6,628 nt of DNA from Patescibacteria group bacterium. GTDB taxonomy: Bacteria; Patescibacteria; ABY1; JAGPKW01. This document shows positions 1 through 6,501 of the stretch, one piece after another. The stretch spans positions 1 through 6,628 of the forward strand of contig JAIPGT010000021.1 of the NCBI GenBank assembly GCA_021735565.1, in the 5' to 3' direction. The position numbers were made by a program, and so were the translations under genes. Every line of letters begins with the position of its first letter. Position 1 is the stretch's first letter. The notes below the pieces were generated by a model. The model had not been told where the DNA came from. It made no database searches and saw only the letters and a program-made list of their open reading frames with translations.

Positions 1-1
1 A

Positions 2-244
2 ACTGCAGAAAGTAATATCCAGGAAGACAAAACAATAACAGAAAATTTAGCAGACGAAGAAAACGATGATATTGCAGGGGAGAATGATGTTCTCCCGGCC
101 ATTGATGAAGATAATGAAAGTAATGAAGAAAATTCATATGATTTATCAGATGAAGAAATAAATAATCTTTTAGAGGAAGAAAATTTAGATGAAATAGCTA
201 ATCAAATAGAACAAGAATTAAATCAAACACAAAAAGAAGATTAA
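2..244 (+). CDS. 3' end of an unidentified gene upstream of pilO; strongly acidic C-terminal tail
   Basis: The open frame enters from the left edge and ends at TAA, giving 80 visible residues; the start and any folded domain lie outside the window. Of these residues 30 are Asp or Glu and only two are Lys, with no Arg or His. Asn, Gln and Ser are also frequent and there is no hydrophobic segment, so the tail is probably disordered. Motif-like pieces include SDEEINNLLEEENLDEIANQ, which could form a short amphipathic helix. The stop lies 2 bp before the PilO-like start, so the gene is probably co-transcribed. In T4P operons the gene before pilO is usually pilN, with pilM before it, so this may be a PilN- or PilM-type protein with an acidic extension. 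That rests on position only; no PilM or PilN motif is visible. Confidence 0.7.
   Translation, partial: TAESNIQEDKTITENLADEENDDIAGENDVLPAIDEDNESNEENSYDLSDEEINNLLEEENLDEIANQIEQELNQTQKED
78..96 (+). other. GC-rich perfect hairpin inside the acidic-tail coding region
   Basis: GGGAGAA (78-84) and TTCTCCC (90-96) are exact inverted repeats around a 5-base loop TGATG. The following codons CTC CCG GCC (91-99 region, reading Leu-Pro-Ala) are among the most GC-rich in the window. No run of T follows, so it is not a terminator. It could be an mRNA stability or processing element near the start of the pilO-pilB part of the transcript, or chance. Confidence 0.35.
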
Positions 245-246
245 AT

Positions 247-846
247 ATGGATAAAAAAAAGATAAAATTAAATTCAAAAATAGATATAAATTACATATTA
301 AGTAATTACTTTCCACTTATTGCATCTATTTTATTTTTTCTTGTTTTAGGGGCAGGATATGTATTTTTAATAGATCCATATTTAGATGAAATTAAAATGC
401 AAATATCACAAGACATAGCAACAGAAAGAAATTATGGAGTTATTCAACAACAAAAAATTAATAAACTAATTGAACAAAGAGAAGAATTTGATAAAATAAA
501 TAAAAAAGAATTAGAAAAAATAGATTATATTCTTCCAAAAGAAGAAGATATACCAAATTTATTTGCTCAAATAGAAGCAATAGCAAAAGAATATAATTTA
601 TTACTTACTTCTATTTCAACATCAAACTACAATGAACAAACTGAACAAGGAGAAATTGTAAAAAATCCAAATTCTGTAAAGAAAATTCTAGTATCAATCA
701 CTCTAGACGGAGGAAGTGATTATGAATCATTAAAAAATTTTTTAAAGGCATTAGAATTTAATATAAGACTACTTGATATATCTTCGATAAATATATCATC
801 AGACTTTAAAATATATAATATAAATTGCATAACATATTATAAATAA
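247..846 (+). CDS. pilO: PilO-like type IV pilus inner-membrane alignment protein
   Basis: This 199-residue protein has the PilO layout: a short Lys-rich cytoplasmic N-terminus (1-20), one transmembrane helix (about 22-42), a charged coiled-coil-like stretch (about 46-95), then a small domain opening with LPKEEDIPNLFAQIEAIAKE (97-116). An LP..-DIP-L...IE.IA pattern followed by an alternating strand (LLLTSIS) is typical of the PilO ferredoxin-like domain. PilO normally pairs with PilN in the membrane and links the cytoplasmic PilM/ATPase side to the outer parts of the machine. ATG is 2 bp after the previous stop with no Shine-Dalgarno sequence, suggesting translational coupling. Length is close to the usual 180-210. 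Sequence similarity to model PilO is weak, so the call rests on topology, the LP..-DIP motif and position before pilB. Confidence 0.75.
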   Translation: MDKKKIKLNSKIDINYILSNYFPLIASILFFLVLGAGYVFLIDPYLDEIKMQISQDIATERNYGVIQQQKINKLIEQREEFDKINKKELEKIDYILPKEEDIPNLFAQIEAIAKEYNLLLTSISTSNYNEQTEQGEIVKNPNSVKKILVSITLDGGSDYESLKNFLKALEFNIRLLDISSINISSDFKIYNINCITYYK

Positions 847-847
847 T

Positions 848-1123
848 ATGAAGCTTGATAAAACACACATAATAAAAATAGTAATAGCATCACTTGTAAT
901 TATAACTTCTACTGCAGGTATTATATTTCTTACTTCAAAGAGAAGTGGAGCTGATTTATACAATAATTTTGTTTTTGAAATAACAGACAATGACAAAGAA
1001 TATAAAATAGATAAAACAGTATTTTCTAAAGAATCTTTTCAAAATTTAAAAAATTATAATGAAAATTCAGTAGAACCAGAAATAGTAGGGAAAAATAATA
1101 TTTTTGTAATAACAAAAGATTAA
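848..1123 (+). CDS. Small single-TM protein of the pilus operon with degenerate GRxNPF-like C-terminus
   Basis: A 91-residue protein with a short N-terminus, a transmembrane helix at about 8-29, and an extracytoplasmic part of about 60 residues. The end reads VFSKESFQNLKNYN, then EPEIVGKNNIF (76-86). From memory, many bacterial and CPR pilus operons carry a similar small protein after pilO whose end resembles F-s-s-F-x-x-L...PEPVGRxNPFAP. Here GRxNPF appears as GKNNIF and the chain stops five residues later. The gene begins 1 bp after the pilO stop and ends 24 bp before pilB, so it belongs to the unit. A role next to PilO, analogous to PilP, is plausible but inferred. No secretin-contacting HR domain is seen, and the family link is recalled rather than searched. 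Confidence 0.6.
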   Translation: MKLDKTHIIKIVIASLVIITSTAGIIFLTSKRSGADLYNNFVFEITDNDKEYKIDKTVFSKESFQNLKNYNENSVEPEIVGKNNIFVITKD

Positions 1124-1134
1124 ATTAAATAAAT

Positions 1135-1141
1135 AAAAAGG
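1135..1141 (+). promoter_or_regulatory. Weak Shine-Dalgarno sequence for pilB
   Basis: AAAAAGG ends 6 bp before the pilB ATG. The AAGG part can pair with the anti-Shine-Dalgarno end of 16S rRNA. It is the only purine-rich GG-containing site just before a start codon in the window, and it lies in the widest gap of the cluster (24 bp), where coupling from the previous stop would be weaker. It supports ATG 1148 as the pilB start. Confidence 0.4.
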
Positions 1142-1147
1142 TTAAAA

Positions 1148-2884
1148 ATGAGTGATATTTTAAAGCACTTGGTTGATAATAGGGTTATCACACAAGAACA
1201 AGCTATAAATATAAAAAAAGAAAATGTAAATACTAAAAAGGATGTAGAAACCATACTTGTTAATAATCGTATTCTTAAAGATAGTGAACTTTTAAAAATT
1301 AAAAGTAATTATTATAATTTACCAGAAGCAAATCTAGTAAATCAAAGTATACCAAAAGAAACACTTAGTATTATAACTCAAGATTTAGCACAAAATTATA
1401 AATGTGTAGTTTTTAATAAAACAGGTAGAGTATTAAGTGTTGCTATGGTAGATCCTCAAAATTATAATGCAAGAGATGCTATAGATTTTGTAACTAGAAA
1501 AAAGAATTTTGAAATAAAATATTTTGTAACTACAAATTCAAGTATAGATTATTCTTTAAAACAATACACAAACATATCATCAGAACTTCAGGAGGCTATA
1601 GGTGTAGCTCAAGATAAATTTGATGATTTTGATACTGAAGCAGATATATTTAATACAGAAGATGATTCAGCAGAATTTGTTCAAAATGCTCCTATATCTA
1701 AAATGGTTTCGGTTATTATTAGGCATGCAGTTGAAGGGGCGGCATCAGATATACATATAGAACCTACAAGAAATGAAGTAAGAGTTAGATACAGAGTAGA
1801 TGGAGTTTTATATACATCTTTAACTCTTCCAAAATATACTCATACCGCAATAGTTTCCAGAATTAAAGTAATAGGGGGATTAAAAATAGATGAAACTCGT
1901 ATACCTCAAGATGGAAGAATAAGATTAAAAATAGACGGAGGTTGGTATGATTTTCGTATTTCTACTTTACCAGTTTCAGAAGGAGAAAAAATTGTTATAC
2001 GTATATTAGATGCATCAAAAGGTGCTCCTACATTAGAAGAATTAGGAATTGAAGGTAGAAATTTAGATATAGTAAATGCAGAATTAAAATCTCCAAATGG
2101 AATGATATTAGTAACGGGTCCTACTGGATCAGGTAAATCTACTAGCTTGTTTTCTGTTTTATCTATATTAAATAATGAAGAAGTAAATATAGTAACTTTA
2201 GAAGATCCAATAGAATATACTATTAAAGGTGTAAATCACTCACAAGTAAAACCAGAAATAGGGTATAATTTTGCTAATGGATTAAGATCTTTTCTTCGTC
2301 AAGATCCAGACGTTATAATGGTGGGAGAAATTAGAGACGAAGAAACAGCAGAATTATCAGTTCACGCAGCTCTTACTGGTCATTTGATTATATCAACACT
2401 TCATACAAATGATGCAATAGGAACTGTTCCTCGTATATTAGATATGCATATAGAACCATTTTTATTATCATCTTGTTTAAATGTGATTATAGCTCAAAGA
2501 TTAGTTAGAAGAGTCTGTGAATATTGTAAAGAAGAAGTAATGATAGATGAAAAAGTAAGAAACGAATATATAGATAAGATAAAAGATTTACCACCAGAAA
2601 TTTTAAAAAAATATAAAATAGACTTATCAAAAGAAAAGAAATTTTATAAAGGAAAGGGTTGTGTCTATTGTGGAGATACTGGATATAAAGGAAGAATATC
2701 AATAAATGAAGTTTTTAAAATAACTGATGAAGTTAAAACTTTAATAGAAAAAGGCTCTCCAACAGAAGAATATAGAAAACTCCTTGAAAAACAGGATTTT
2801 GTAACGATGGAACAGGACGGAATTATAAAAGCATTAAAAGGAATAACTACATTATCTGATGTTATTTCTACAACAAAAGATTAA
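1148..2884 (+). CDS. pilB: PilB/GspE-family type IV pilus extension ATPase
   Basis: The 578-residue protein is a full-length PilB, the cytoplasmic hexameric ATPase that powers pilin polymerisation through PilC. An N-terminal GspE/MshEN-type region (about 1-140) precedes a linker rich in Asp and Glu (about 155-175). The N2 domain contains ASDIHIEP (198-205) and VRYRVDGVL (213-221). The RecA-like core has Walker A GPTGSGKST (324-332), an Asp box around LEDPIEY (351-357), Walker B with catalytic Glu in DPDVIMVGEIRD (386-397, E394) and a His box in TGHLIISTLHTNDA (410-423). A zinc site is formed by C457/C460 and C505/C508. All expected catalytic residues are present. The RLGxxL...G motif for cyclic-di-GMP binding in MshEN domains is not recognisable in the N-terminal region, so direct control by that nucleotide looks unlikely. 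A receiver-domain gene follows after 17 bp. Confidence 0.97.
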   Translation: MSDILKHLVDNRVITQEQAINIKKENVNTKKDVETILVNNRILKDSELLKIKSNYYNLPEANLVNQSIPKETLSIITQDLAQNYKCVVFNKTGRVLSVAMVDPQNYNARDAIDFVTRKKNFEIKYFVTTNSSIDYSLKQYTNISSELQEAIGVAQDKFDDFDTEADIFNTEDDSAEFVQNAPISKMVSVIIRHAVEGAASDIHIEPTRNEVRVRYRVDGVLYTSLTLPKYTHTAIVSRIKVIGGLKIDETRIPQDGRIRLKIDGGWYDFRISTLPVSEGEKIVIRILDASKGAPTLEELGIEGRNLDIVNAELKSPNGMILVTGPTGSGKSTSLFSVLSILNNEEVNIVTLEDPIEYTIKGVNHSQVKPEIGYNFANGLRSFLRQDPDVIMVGEIRDEETAELSVHAALTGHLIISTLHTNDAIGTVPRILDMHIEPFLLSSCLNVIIAQRLVRRVCEYCKEEVMIDEKVRNEYIDKIKDLPPEILKKYKIDLSKEKKFYKGKGCVYCGDTGYKGRISINEVFKITDEVKTLIEKGSPTEEYRKLLEKQDFVTMEQDGIIKALKGITTLSDVISTTKD

Positions 2885-2901
2885 AGTTATTAAATAAAAA
2901 T

Positions 2902-3258
2902 ATGAAAAAAATTTTATTAATAGACAATGATATATTTTTTGGAAAAATGTGTGCGAATTCTTTTGTTAAAAACAAAATTAATGTTGTTTTTGCAAGAAAT
3001 ATAGATAAAGGAATAGAAAAATATGAAACAGAAAAAGATATAAAATTAATTATTATAGATTCAGCTTTAATAAATGATAGAATCTCTAAATTTATAAAAG
3101 AAAAAGAAGAGGGAAATATAGAAATTTTTGTTTTAAATAGTGGAATTAACTTTTCAAAAGATAGTATAAAAGAAATGGGTATAGAAAAATTTATAGAAAA
3201 AAGTTTAATAACAACAGATAAATTATCTGAACTTATAAAAGAGCAATTAAATTCATAA
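2902..3258 (+). CDS. Stand-alone CheY-like receiver-domain protein
   Basis: The 118-residue protein has the size of a single receiver domain with no output domain. It opens with KKILLIDND, a typical first strand and acidic loop, although the acidic pair is D8-N9 where most receivers have two acids. The phospho-acceptor is probably D53 in LIIIDSALI; the usual MP after DxxM is absent. S80 in IFVLNSG fits the conserved Ser/Thr, and K100 in FIEKS fits the conserved Lys, followed by Ser rather than Pro. Phosphorylation is therefore possible but metal binding may be weakened. It sits between pilB and the pilT homologue with gaps of 17 and 5 bp. A role like the PilG/PilH single-domain regulators of twitching motility is inferred from position. 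No histidine kinase gene is in the window. A pseudo-receiver acting only by protein contact is the main alternative. Confidence 0.82.
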   Translation: MKKILLIDNDIFFGKMCANSFVKNKINVVFARNIDKGIEKYETEKDIKLIIIDSALINDRISKFIKEKEEGNIEIFVLNSGINFSKDSIKEMGIEKFIEKSLITTDKLSELIKEQLNS

Positions 3259-3263
3259 AACCT

Positions 3264-4358
3264 ATGAACTCATCAAAAACTTTAATATTAAATAATTTAT
3301 TAAAAAAAACACTAGAAAAAAAAGCCTCTGTTCTTTTGTTTGTTGTTGGAATACAGCCTATTATGAAATTAGAGGGGGAATGTTTATTAGTAAAAGATGA
3401 AGAAATAGTAAATAAAGAATATTCAAGAGATATTATTCAGTCTATATTAAATACAGAAGAACAAGAAATATTAGAAAGAGAAAGAAATATAACTATAATA
3501 AAAGAAATAGTAAAAGATTATAGATTCAGAATTAATATATATTATCAAAAAAATGTTCCTACAATATCTTTTCAAACTATAAATAATGAATATCCACCAC
3601 TTGATAAATTAAGAATAAATAAACAATTCAAAGATTTAGCAAATAGAAATAGTGGGATTATTATAATATCTGGTCCTTATGCTTCAGGTAAAACAACAAC
3701 TTTATTATCTTTTATTTCTGAAATTAATAACACAAAAAATAAACACATTATTATTTTAGAAGAATTAACAGAAAATATTTTAAGTAGTAACAATTCAATA
3801 GTAGAACAGATAGAAATAGGTAAAGATGCAAAAAGTTTGCAAGATGTTTTAGATGCATTAAATTACAAAACTTATGATGTACTCGTTGTCTCAAAAAGTA
3901 TAAGAGATAAAAACGAATTAAAAGAAATATTAAATATTTCTAGCTCGGGTAAATTAGTTTTTATAATGGAACATACAGCATCAGTAGAGGGAACATTAGA
4001 TCAATTTTTATCATTTTTTAGTAATGAAAATGAAAAAAAATATATGCAATCAGTCTTATCAAGAGAACTTTTAGGAATAGTTAATCAAAGATTAATTAAA
4101 AAAATAGGTGGAGGTAGAACACTAGCAACAGAAATTTTAATAAATAATAAAACTTCAAGAGCAACAATAGAAGAAGGAAATATTGCTCAAATCAGAAATG
4201 TTATAAAAATTGGTGAAGTTGAAGGAATGCATACATTGGATCAAAATTTGCAAGAATTAGTAAAAAATAATGAAATATTACCAGAAGTAGCAATAGACTT
4301 TGCTCACAATGCAAATAAATTTTCCAATACAGAAGAAGATAATTTAATTAAATGGTAA
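3264..4358 (+). CDS. pilT: PilT-family ATPase homologue with degenerate catalytic core
   Basis: At 364 residues it has PilT length and order: an N-terminal PAS-like region (ASVLLFVVGIQPIMKLEGEC, 21-40, where PilT has ASDLHL..G..P..R..G), RFRINIYYQ (87-95), a P-loop GPYASGKTT (137-145), and a well-preserved PilT C-terminus with NQRLIKK (274-280), EILINN (290-295), IEEGNIAQIRNVI (302-314) and EGMHTLDQNLQEL (320-332). The catalytic centre is altered. The Asp-box LEDPIE reads LEELTE (165-170). The Walker B DVxxVGEMRD reads DVLVVSKSIRD (205-215) with no catalytic Glu. TGHLVFSTLHT reads SGKLVFIMEHT (228-238), keeping only H237. The Arg expected near FR.I is Gln (Q104). PilT normally powers pilus retraction; this copy probably binds nucleotide but hydrolyses it poorly or not at all. 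The reading frame is intact, so it is not an ordinary pseudogene. A regulatory or structural role with PilB or another PilT is possible. Confidence 0.85.
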   Translation: MNSSKTLILNNLLKKTLEKKASVLLFVVGIQPIMKLEGECLLVKDEEIVNKEYSRDIIQSILNTEEQEILERERNITIIKEIVKDYRFRINIYYQKNVPTISFQTINNEYPPLDKLRINKQFKDLANRNSGIIIISGPYASGKTTTLLSFISEINNTKNKHIIILEELTENILSSNNSIVEQIEIGKDAKSLQDVLDALNYKTYDVLVVSKSIRDKNELKEILNISSSGKLVFIMEHTASVEGTLDQFLSFFSNENEKKYMQSVLSRELLGIVNQRLIKKIGGGRTLATEILINNKTSRATIEEGNIAQIRNVIKIGEVEGMHTLDQNLQELVKNNEILPEVAIDFAHNANKFSNTEEDNLIKW

Positions 4359-4367
4359 AAGAATAAA

Positions 4368-5582
4368 ATGCCTTATTTTAAATATAAAGGGATAACAAAC
4401 CAAGGGCAGTTAACCGATGGAGCGATAGAAGCTGATAATATAGAAGCGGCAAAAAAAACAATTCAGCAAAATGGTTTACGTATACAATTTATAAATGAAG
4501 AAAAACAAAATATTTTCAAAAAAGAAATAAATATTGCTTTTTTAAATAAAATTAGTAAAAAAGAAATAGTTATTTTTTTAAGGCAATTAGCCGTTATGTT
4601 TGATGCCAGTCTTCCTATAGTTCAATCCTTTAAAATAATTGCCAAGCAAACTGAAAATCCAAAATTTAAAAGAATAATAAATGAAATTGCAGATAAAATA
4701 GAAGGTGGAGCAAAAATGTCTTATGTAATGAGTAAATATCCAGAAGTTTTTTCTGATTATTATGTAAATATGGTTAAATCAGGAGAAACATCAGGTAATT
4801 TAGATGAAGTATTAAATTATTTAGCAGATCAAGAAGAAAAAAGTTATGATGTCATGTCTAAAGTTAAAGGAGCATTAACATATCCTATTGTAGTATTTGT
4901 AGCAATGGTTGCAGTATTTATTATAATGATGGTTTACATCGTTCCTAAAATGTTAGGAGCTGTTACAGAAATGGGGGGAGAATTACCACTTCCAACAAAA
5001 ATAATTATATCAACATCATATTTTTTAAAAGATAATATTATATTAATGATAATATTATTAATTCTAATAGTGGTATCTGTAATTGTGGCGTTAGGTACTA
5101 AAAAAGGAAGAAGAACGTTTCATTTATTGCAAATTAAACTTCCTATAATAGGAAAATTTTTCCAGAAAATTTATTTAACTAGATTTACAAAGAGTTTTTC
5201 AACATTATTAAGAAATGGAGTTCCTATAATACAATCTTTAAGAGTTGCTGGAGATATTATTGGTAACGAAGTTTATAAAGAAATTATAGAAGAAACTATA
5301 TCAAGAGCAGAAGATGGAGACCCTATATCTGCTATATTTTCAGAACACGAAGATGTTATACCCGTTATGGTAACTCAAATGATATTAGTAGGAGAAAAAA
5401 CAGGTAAATTAGATTATGTTTTAGAAAAAATTTCTGGTTTTTATGAAAGAGAATCTAGCAATATAGTTGATTCTGTAGTTGAACTTATAACTCCACTTAT
5501 TATAATTTTATTAGGAATAGTAGTTGCTGTTATAGTGTCTGCTGTAATTCTTCCAATGTATAATATGGCTAATCAATTTTAA
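4368..5582 (+). CDS. pilC: PilC/GspF-family inner-membrane platform protein
   Basis: The 404-residue protein matches PilC in length and architecture. The N-terminus PYFKYKGITNQGQLTDGAIE (2-21) is the typical short PilC/GspF lead. Two T2SSF repeats follow (about 67-190 and 268-390). Each contains an LR..A.....G.P.-type start (FLRQLAVMFDASLPIVQSFK at 70-89; FSTLLRNGVPIIQSLRVAG at 277-295) and a GE-T/K-G-LD signature (KSGETSGNLDEVL at 137-149; VGEKTGKLDYVL at 341-352). Membrane helices are predicted at about 171-196, 223-242 and 372-396. PilC is the platform on which the ATPases act to insert or remove pilin subunits. ATG lies 9 bp after the pilT homologue's stop. Nothing looks truncated or unusual, so the assembly platform should work, unlike the neighbouring retraction ATPase. 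Confidence 0.97.
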   Translation: MPYFKYKGITNQGQLTDGAIEADNIEAAKKTIQQNGLRIQFINEEKQNIFKKEINIAFLNKISKKEIVIFLRQLAVMFDASLPIVQSFKIIAKQTENPKFKRIINEIADKIEGGAKMSYVMSKYPEVFSDYYVNMVKSGETSGNLDEVLNYLADQEEKSYDVMSKVKGALTYPIVVFVAMVAVFIIMMVYIVPKMLGAVTEMGGELPLPTKIIISTSYFLKDNIILMIILLILIVVSVIVALGTKKGRRTFHLLQIKLPIIGKFFQKIYLTRFTKSFSTLLRNGVPIIQSLRVAGDIIGNEVYKEIIEETISRAEDGDPISAIFSEHEDVIPVMVTQMILVGEKTGKLDYVLEKISGFYERESSNIVDSVVELITPLIIILLGIVVAVIVSAVILPMYNMANQF

Positions 5583-6023
5583 ATGAATATTAATAATAAA
5601 GGTTTTACACTTATAGAATTACTAGTAGTTATAAGTATTATTGGTATAATAAGTCTTATTGGTGTAGTAAGTTTAAATCAAACAAGAGAAAATGCAGGGG
5701 ATGCTAAAAGGATGGCAGATATAAGACAAATAAGAATTGCCATTGATTTATATTATGATTATGAAGGGTATTATCCAACAACAACAGTTGATTGTACCTC
5801 AATAGCTTTATCAGATTCGTCTTTATCACAAAATGGAACAACTGGGTTTGATGAATTAATGGAACAATTAATGTCAGAGGAAAATAAATTAATAGGTATA
5901 AAACCAGAAGATCCTAAAAATACAGGAAATTTTACATATAGGTATTGTTCAGATGGTTATGTTTATGAAATTTCTCATTTTAATGAATTAGATGATACAT
6001 TTACAACATATAAAGTTTATTAA
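5583..6023 (+). CDS. Type IV pilin with class III leader peptide
   Basis: The 146-residue precursor begins with a seven-residue leader ending in KG, followed by FTLIELLVVISIIGII. Prepilin peptidase would cut after G7, giving a mature N-terminal Phe and the conserved Glu at mature position 5 (E12). The hydrophobic helix spans about 8-30 and is followed by DAKRMADIRQIRIAIDLYYD (40-59) and YYP (63-65), the arrangement of PulG-like CPR pilins. C71 and C122 could form the single disulfide of a compact globular head, with PEDPKN (108-113) and FTYRYCSDGYVYEIS (117-131) in the C-terminal sheet. The ATG follows the pilC stop directly with no gap, so it is probably coupled to pilC. It could be a major or a minor pilin; the second canonical pilin with its own promoter is the other candidate for major subunit. 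Confidence 0.93.
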   Translation: MNINNKGFTLIELLVVISIIGIISLIGVVSLNQTRENAGDAKRMADIRQIRIAIDLYYDYEGYYPTTTVDCTSIALSDSSLSQNGTTGFDELMEQLMSEENKLIGIKPEDPKNTGNFTYRYCSDGYVYEISHFNELDDTFTTYKVY

Positions 6024-6028
6024 TAAAA

Positions 6029-6448
6029 ATGGATAAAAATAAAATAAAAAAAATAATATATATAATAATATTCATAATTTGGTTGATTTTAACTATTTTG
6101 TTAGTTACAAAAGAAAATAAATATGTAAACGATTTAAAAATATTAAAAGATGTTAATCATGTAAATAAAGTAATTAATGATTATTTTATTAATTATGGAG
6201 CTTACCCAAGAGCAGAAGATAATACATTATTAAAAAATTCTATACTTTGTGATTTAGGTTTTAATGATTGTGGAAAAATATTTTTTAATTTTAATAATAA
6301 AATAGAGTCAAATATATATTATACAAAAATAGAAGATGGATTTTTAATCCAATTTAAAACAAAAAAAGATAATAAATATTTAGAATGTGAAAATAAAAAA
6401 GGATGTAATTTTTCTTTAGATAATAATGGGGTCTTAAAAAAATATTAA
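6029..6448 (+). CDS. Divergent pilin-like membrane protein lacking a prepilin cleavage motif
   Basis: The 139-residue protein starts with a Lys-rich tip (1-8) and a hydrophobic helix (about 9-26), but has no G/A-FTLIE cleavage site and no Glu at the +5 position. After the helix it aligns without gaps to the preceding pilin: residues 33-60 here match pilin residues 38-65, sharing D, K, D, I, Y, G, Y and P at equivalent places and ending in AYP versus YYP. A later IEDGFLIQF (101-109) parallels CSDGYVYEI in the pilin. Four cysteines (C74, C81, C120, C126) could form two disulfides outside the cell. It lies 5 bp after the pilin gene. I infer a pilin-fold protein that stays anchored in the membrane or is processed in another way; a tip, minor-pilin or assembly role is possible. 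No recognised family. Confidence 0.75.
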   Translation: MDKNKIKKIIYIIIFIIWLILTILLVTKENKYVNDLKILKDVNHVNKVINDYFINYGAYPRAEDNTLLKNSILCDLGFNDCGKIFFNFNNKIESNIYYTKIEDGFLIQFKTKKDNKYLECENKKGCNFSLDNNGVLKKY

Positions 6449-6473
6449 AAATATCGTAAAATCGTGTTATAAT
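6445..6473 (+). promoter_or_regulatory. Predicted extended -10 promoter for the downstream pilin
   Basis: A TATAAT box at 6468-6473 is preceded by TG plus one base (6465-6467), a perfect extended -10 element. TTAAAA at 6445-6450 matches four of six bases of TTGACA and is 17 bp upstream, the ideal spacing. The -35 overlaps the stop codon of the preceding gene. Transcription would start near 6480, giving a leader of about 20 bases before the pilin ATG at 6502. This is the longest intergenic gap in the window (53 bp) and no terminator hairpin precedes it, so read-through from the operon may add to this promoter. Confidence 0.6.
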
Positions 6474-6501
6474 AAAATTATTAATAATAAAACTAAATAT
6501 T

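Noticed and set aside
799..996. Minus-strand open frame of 65 codons overlapping the pilO end and the small TM gene
   Set aside because: It lies opposite two co-directional genes with coherent features and has no recognisable motif, so it is a shadow of AT-rich coding sequence.
2505..2702. Minus-strand open frame of 65 codons inside pilB
   Set aside because: It is antisense to the conserved zinc-binding part of PilB; its Leu/Ile/Phe-rich product is what the reverse of Lys/Glu-rich coding sequence gives.
3264..4358. Reading the pilT homologue as a pseudogene
   Set aside because: The frame is intact over 364 codons, with a complete P-loop and conserved PilT C-terminal motifs; the changes are confined to catalytic motifs.
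5557..5564. TATAAT preceded by TG near the end of pilC, possible promoter for the first pilin
   Set aside because: The box encodes the conserved MYNM end of PilC, TG is directly adjacent rather than one base away, and no -35-like sequence is present 16-18 bp upstream.
6449..6501. Possible terminator between the pilin-like gene and the last pilin
   Set aside because: Only A/T-rich sequence with a 5-bp chance pairing and no GC stem plus T tract.
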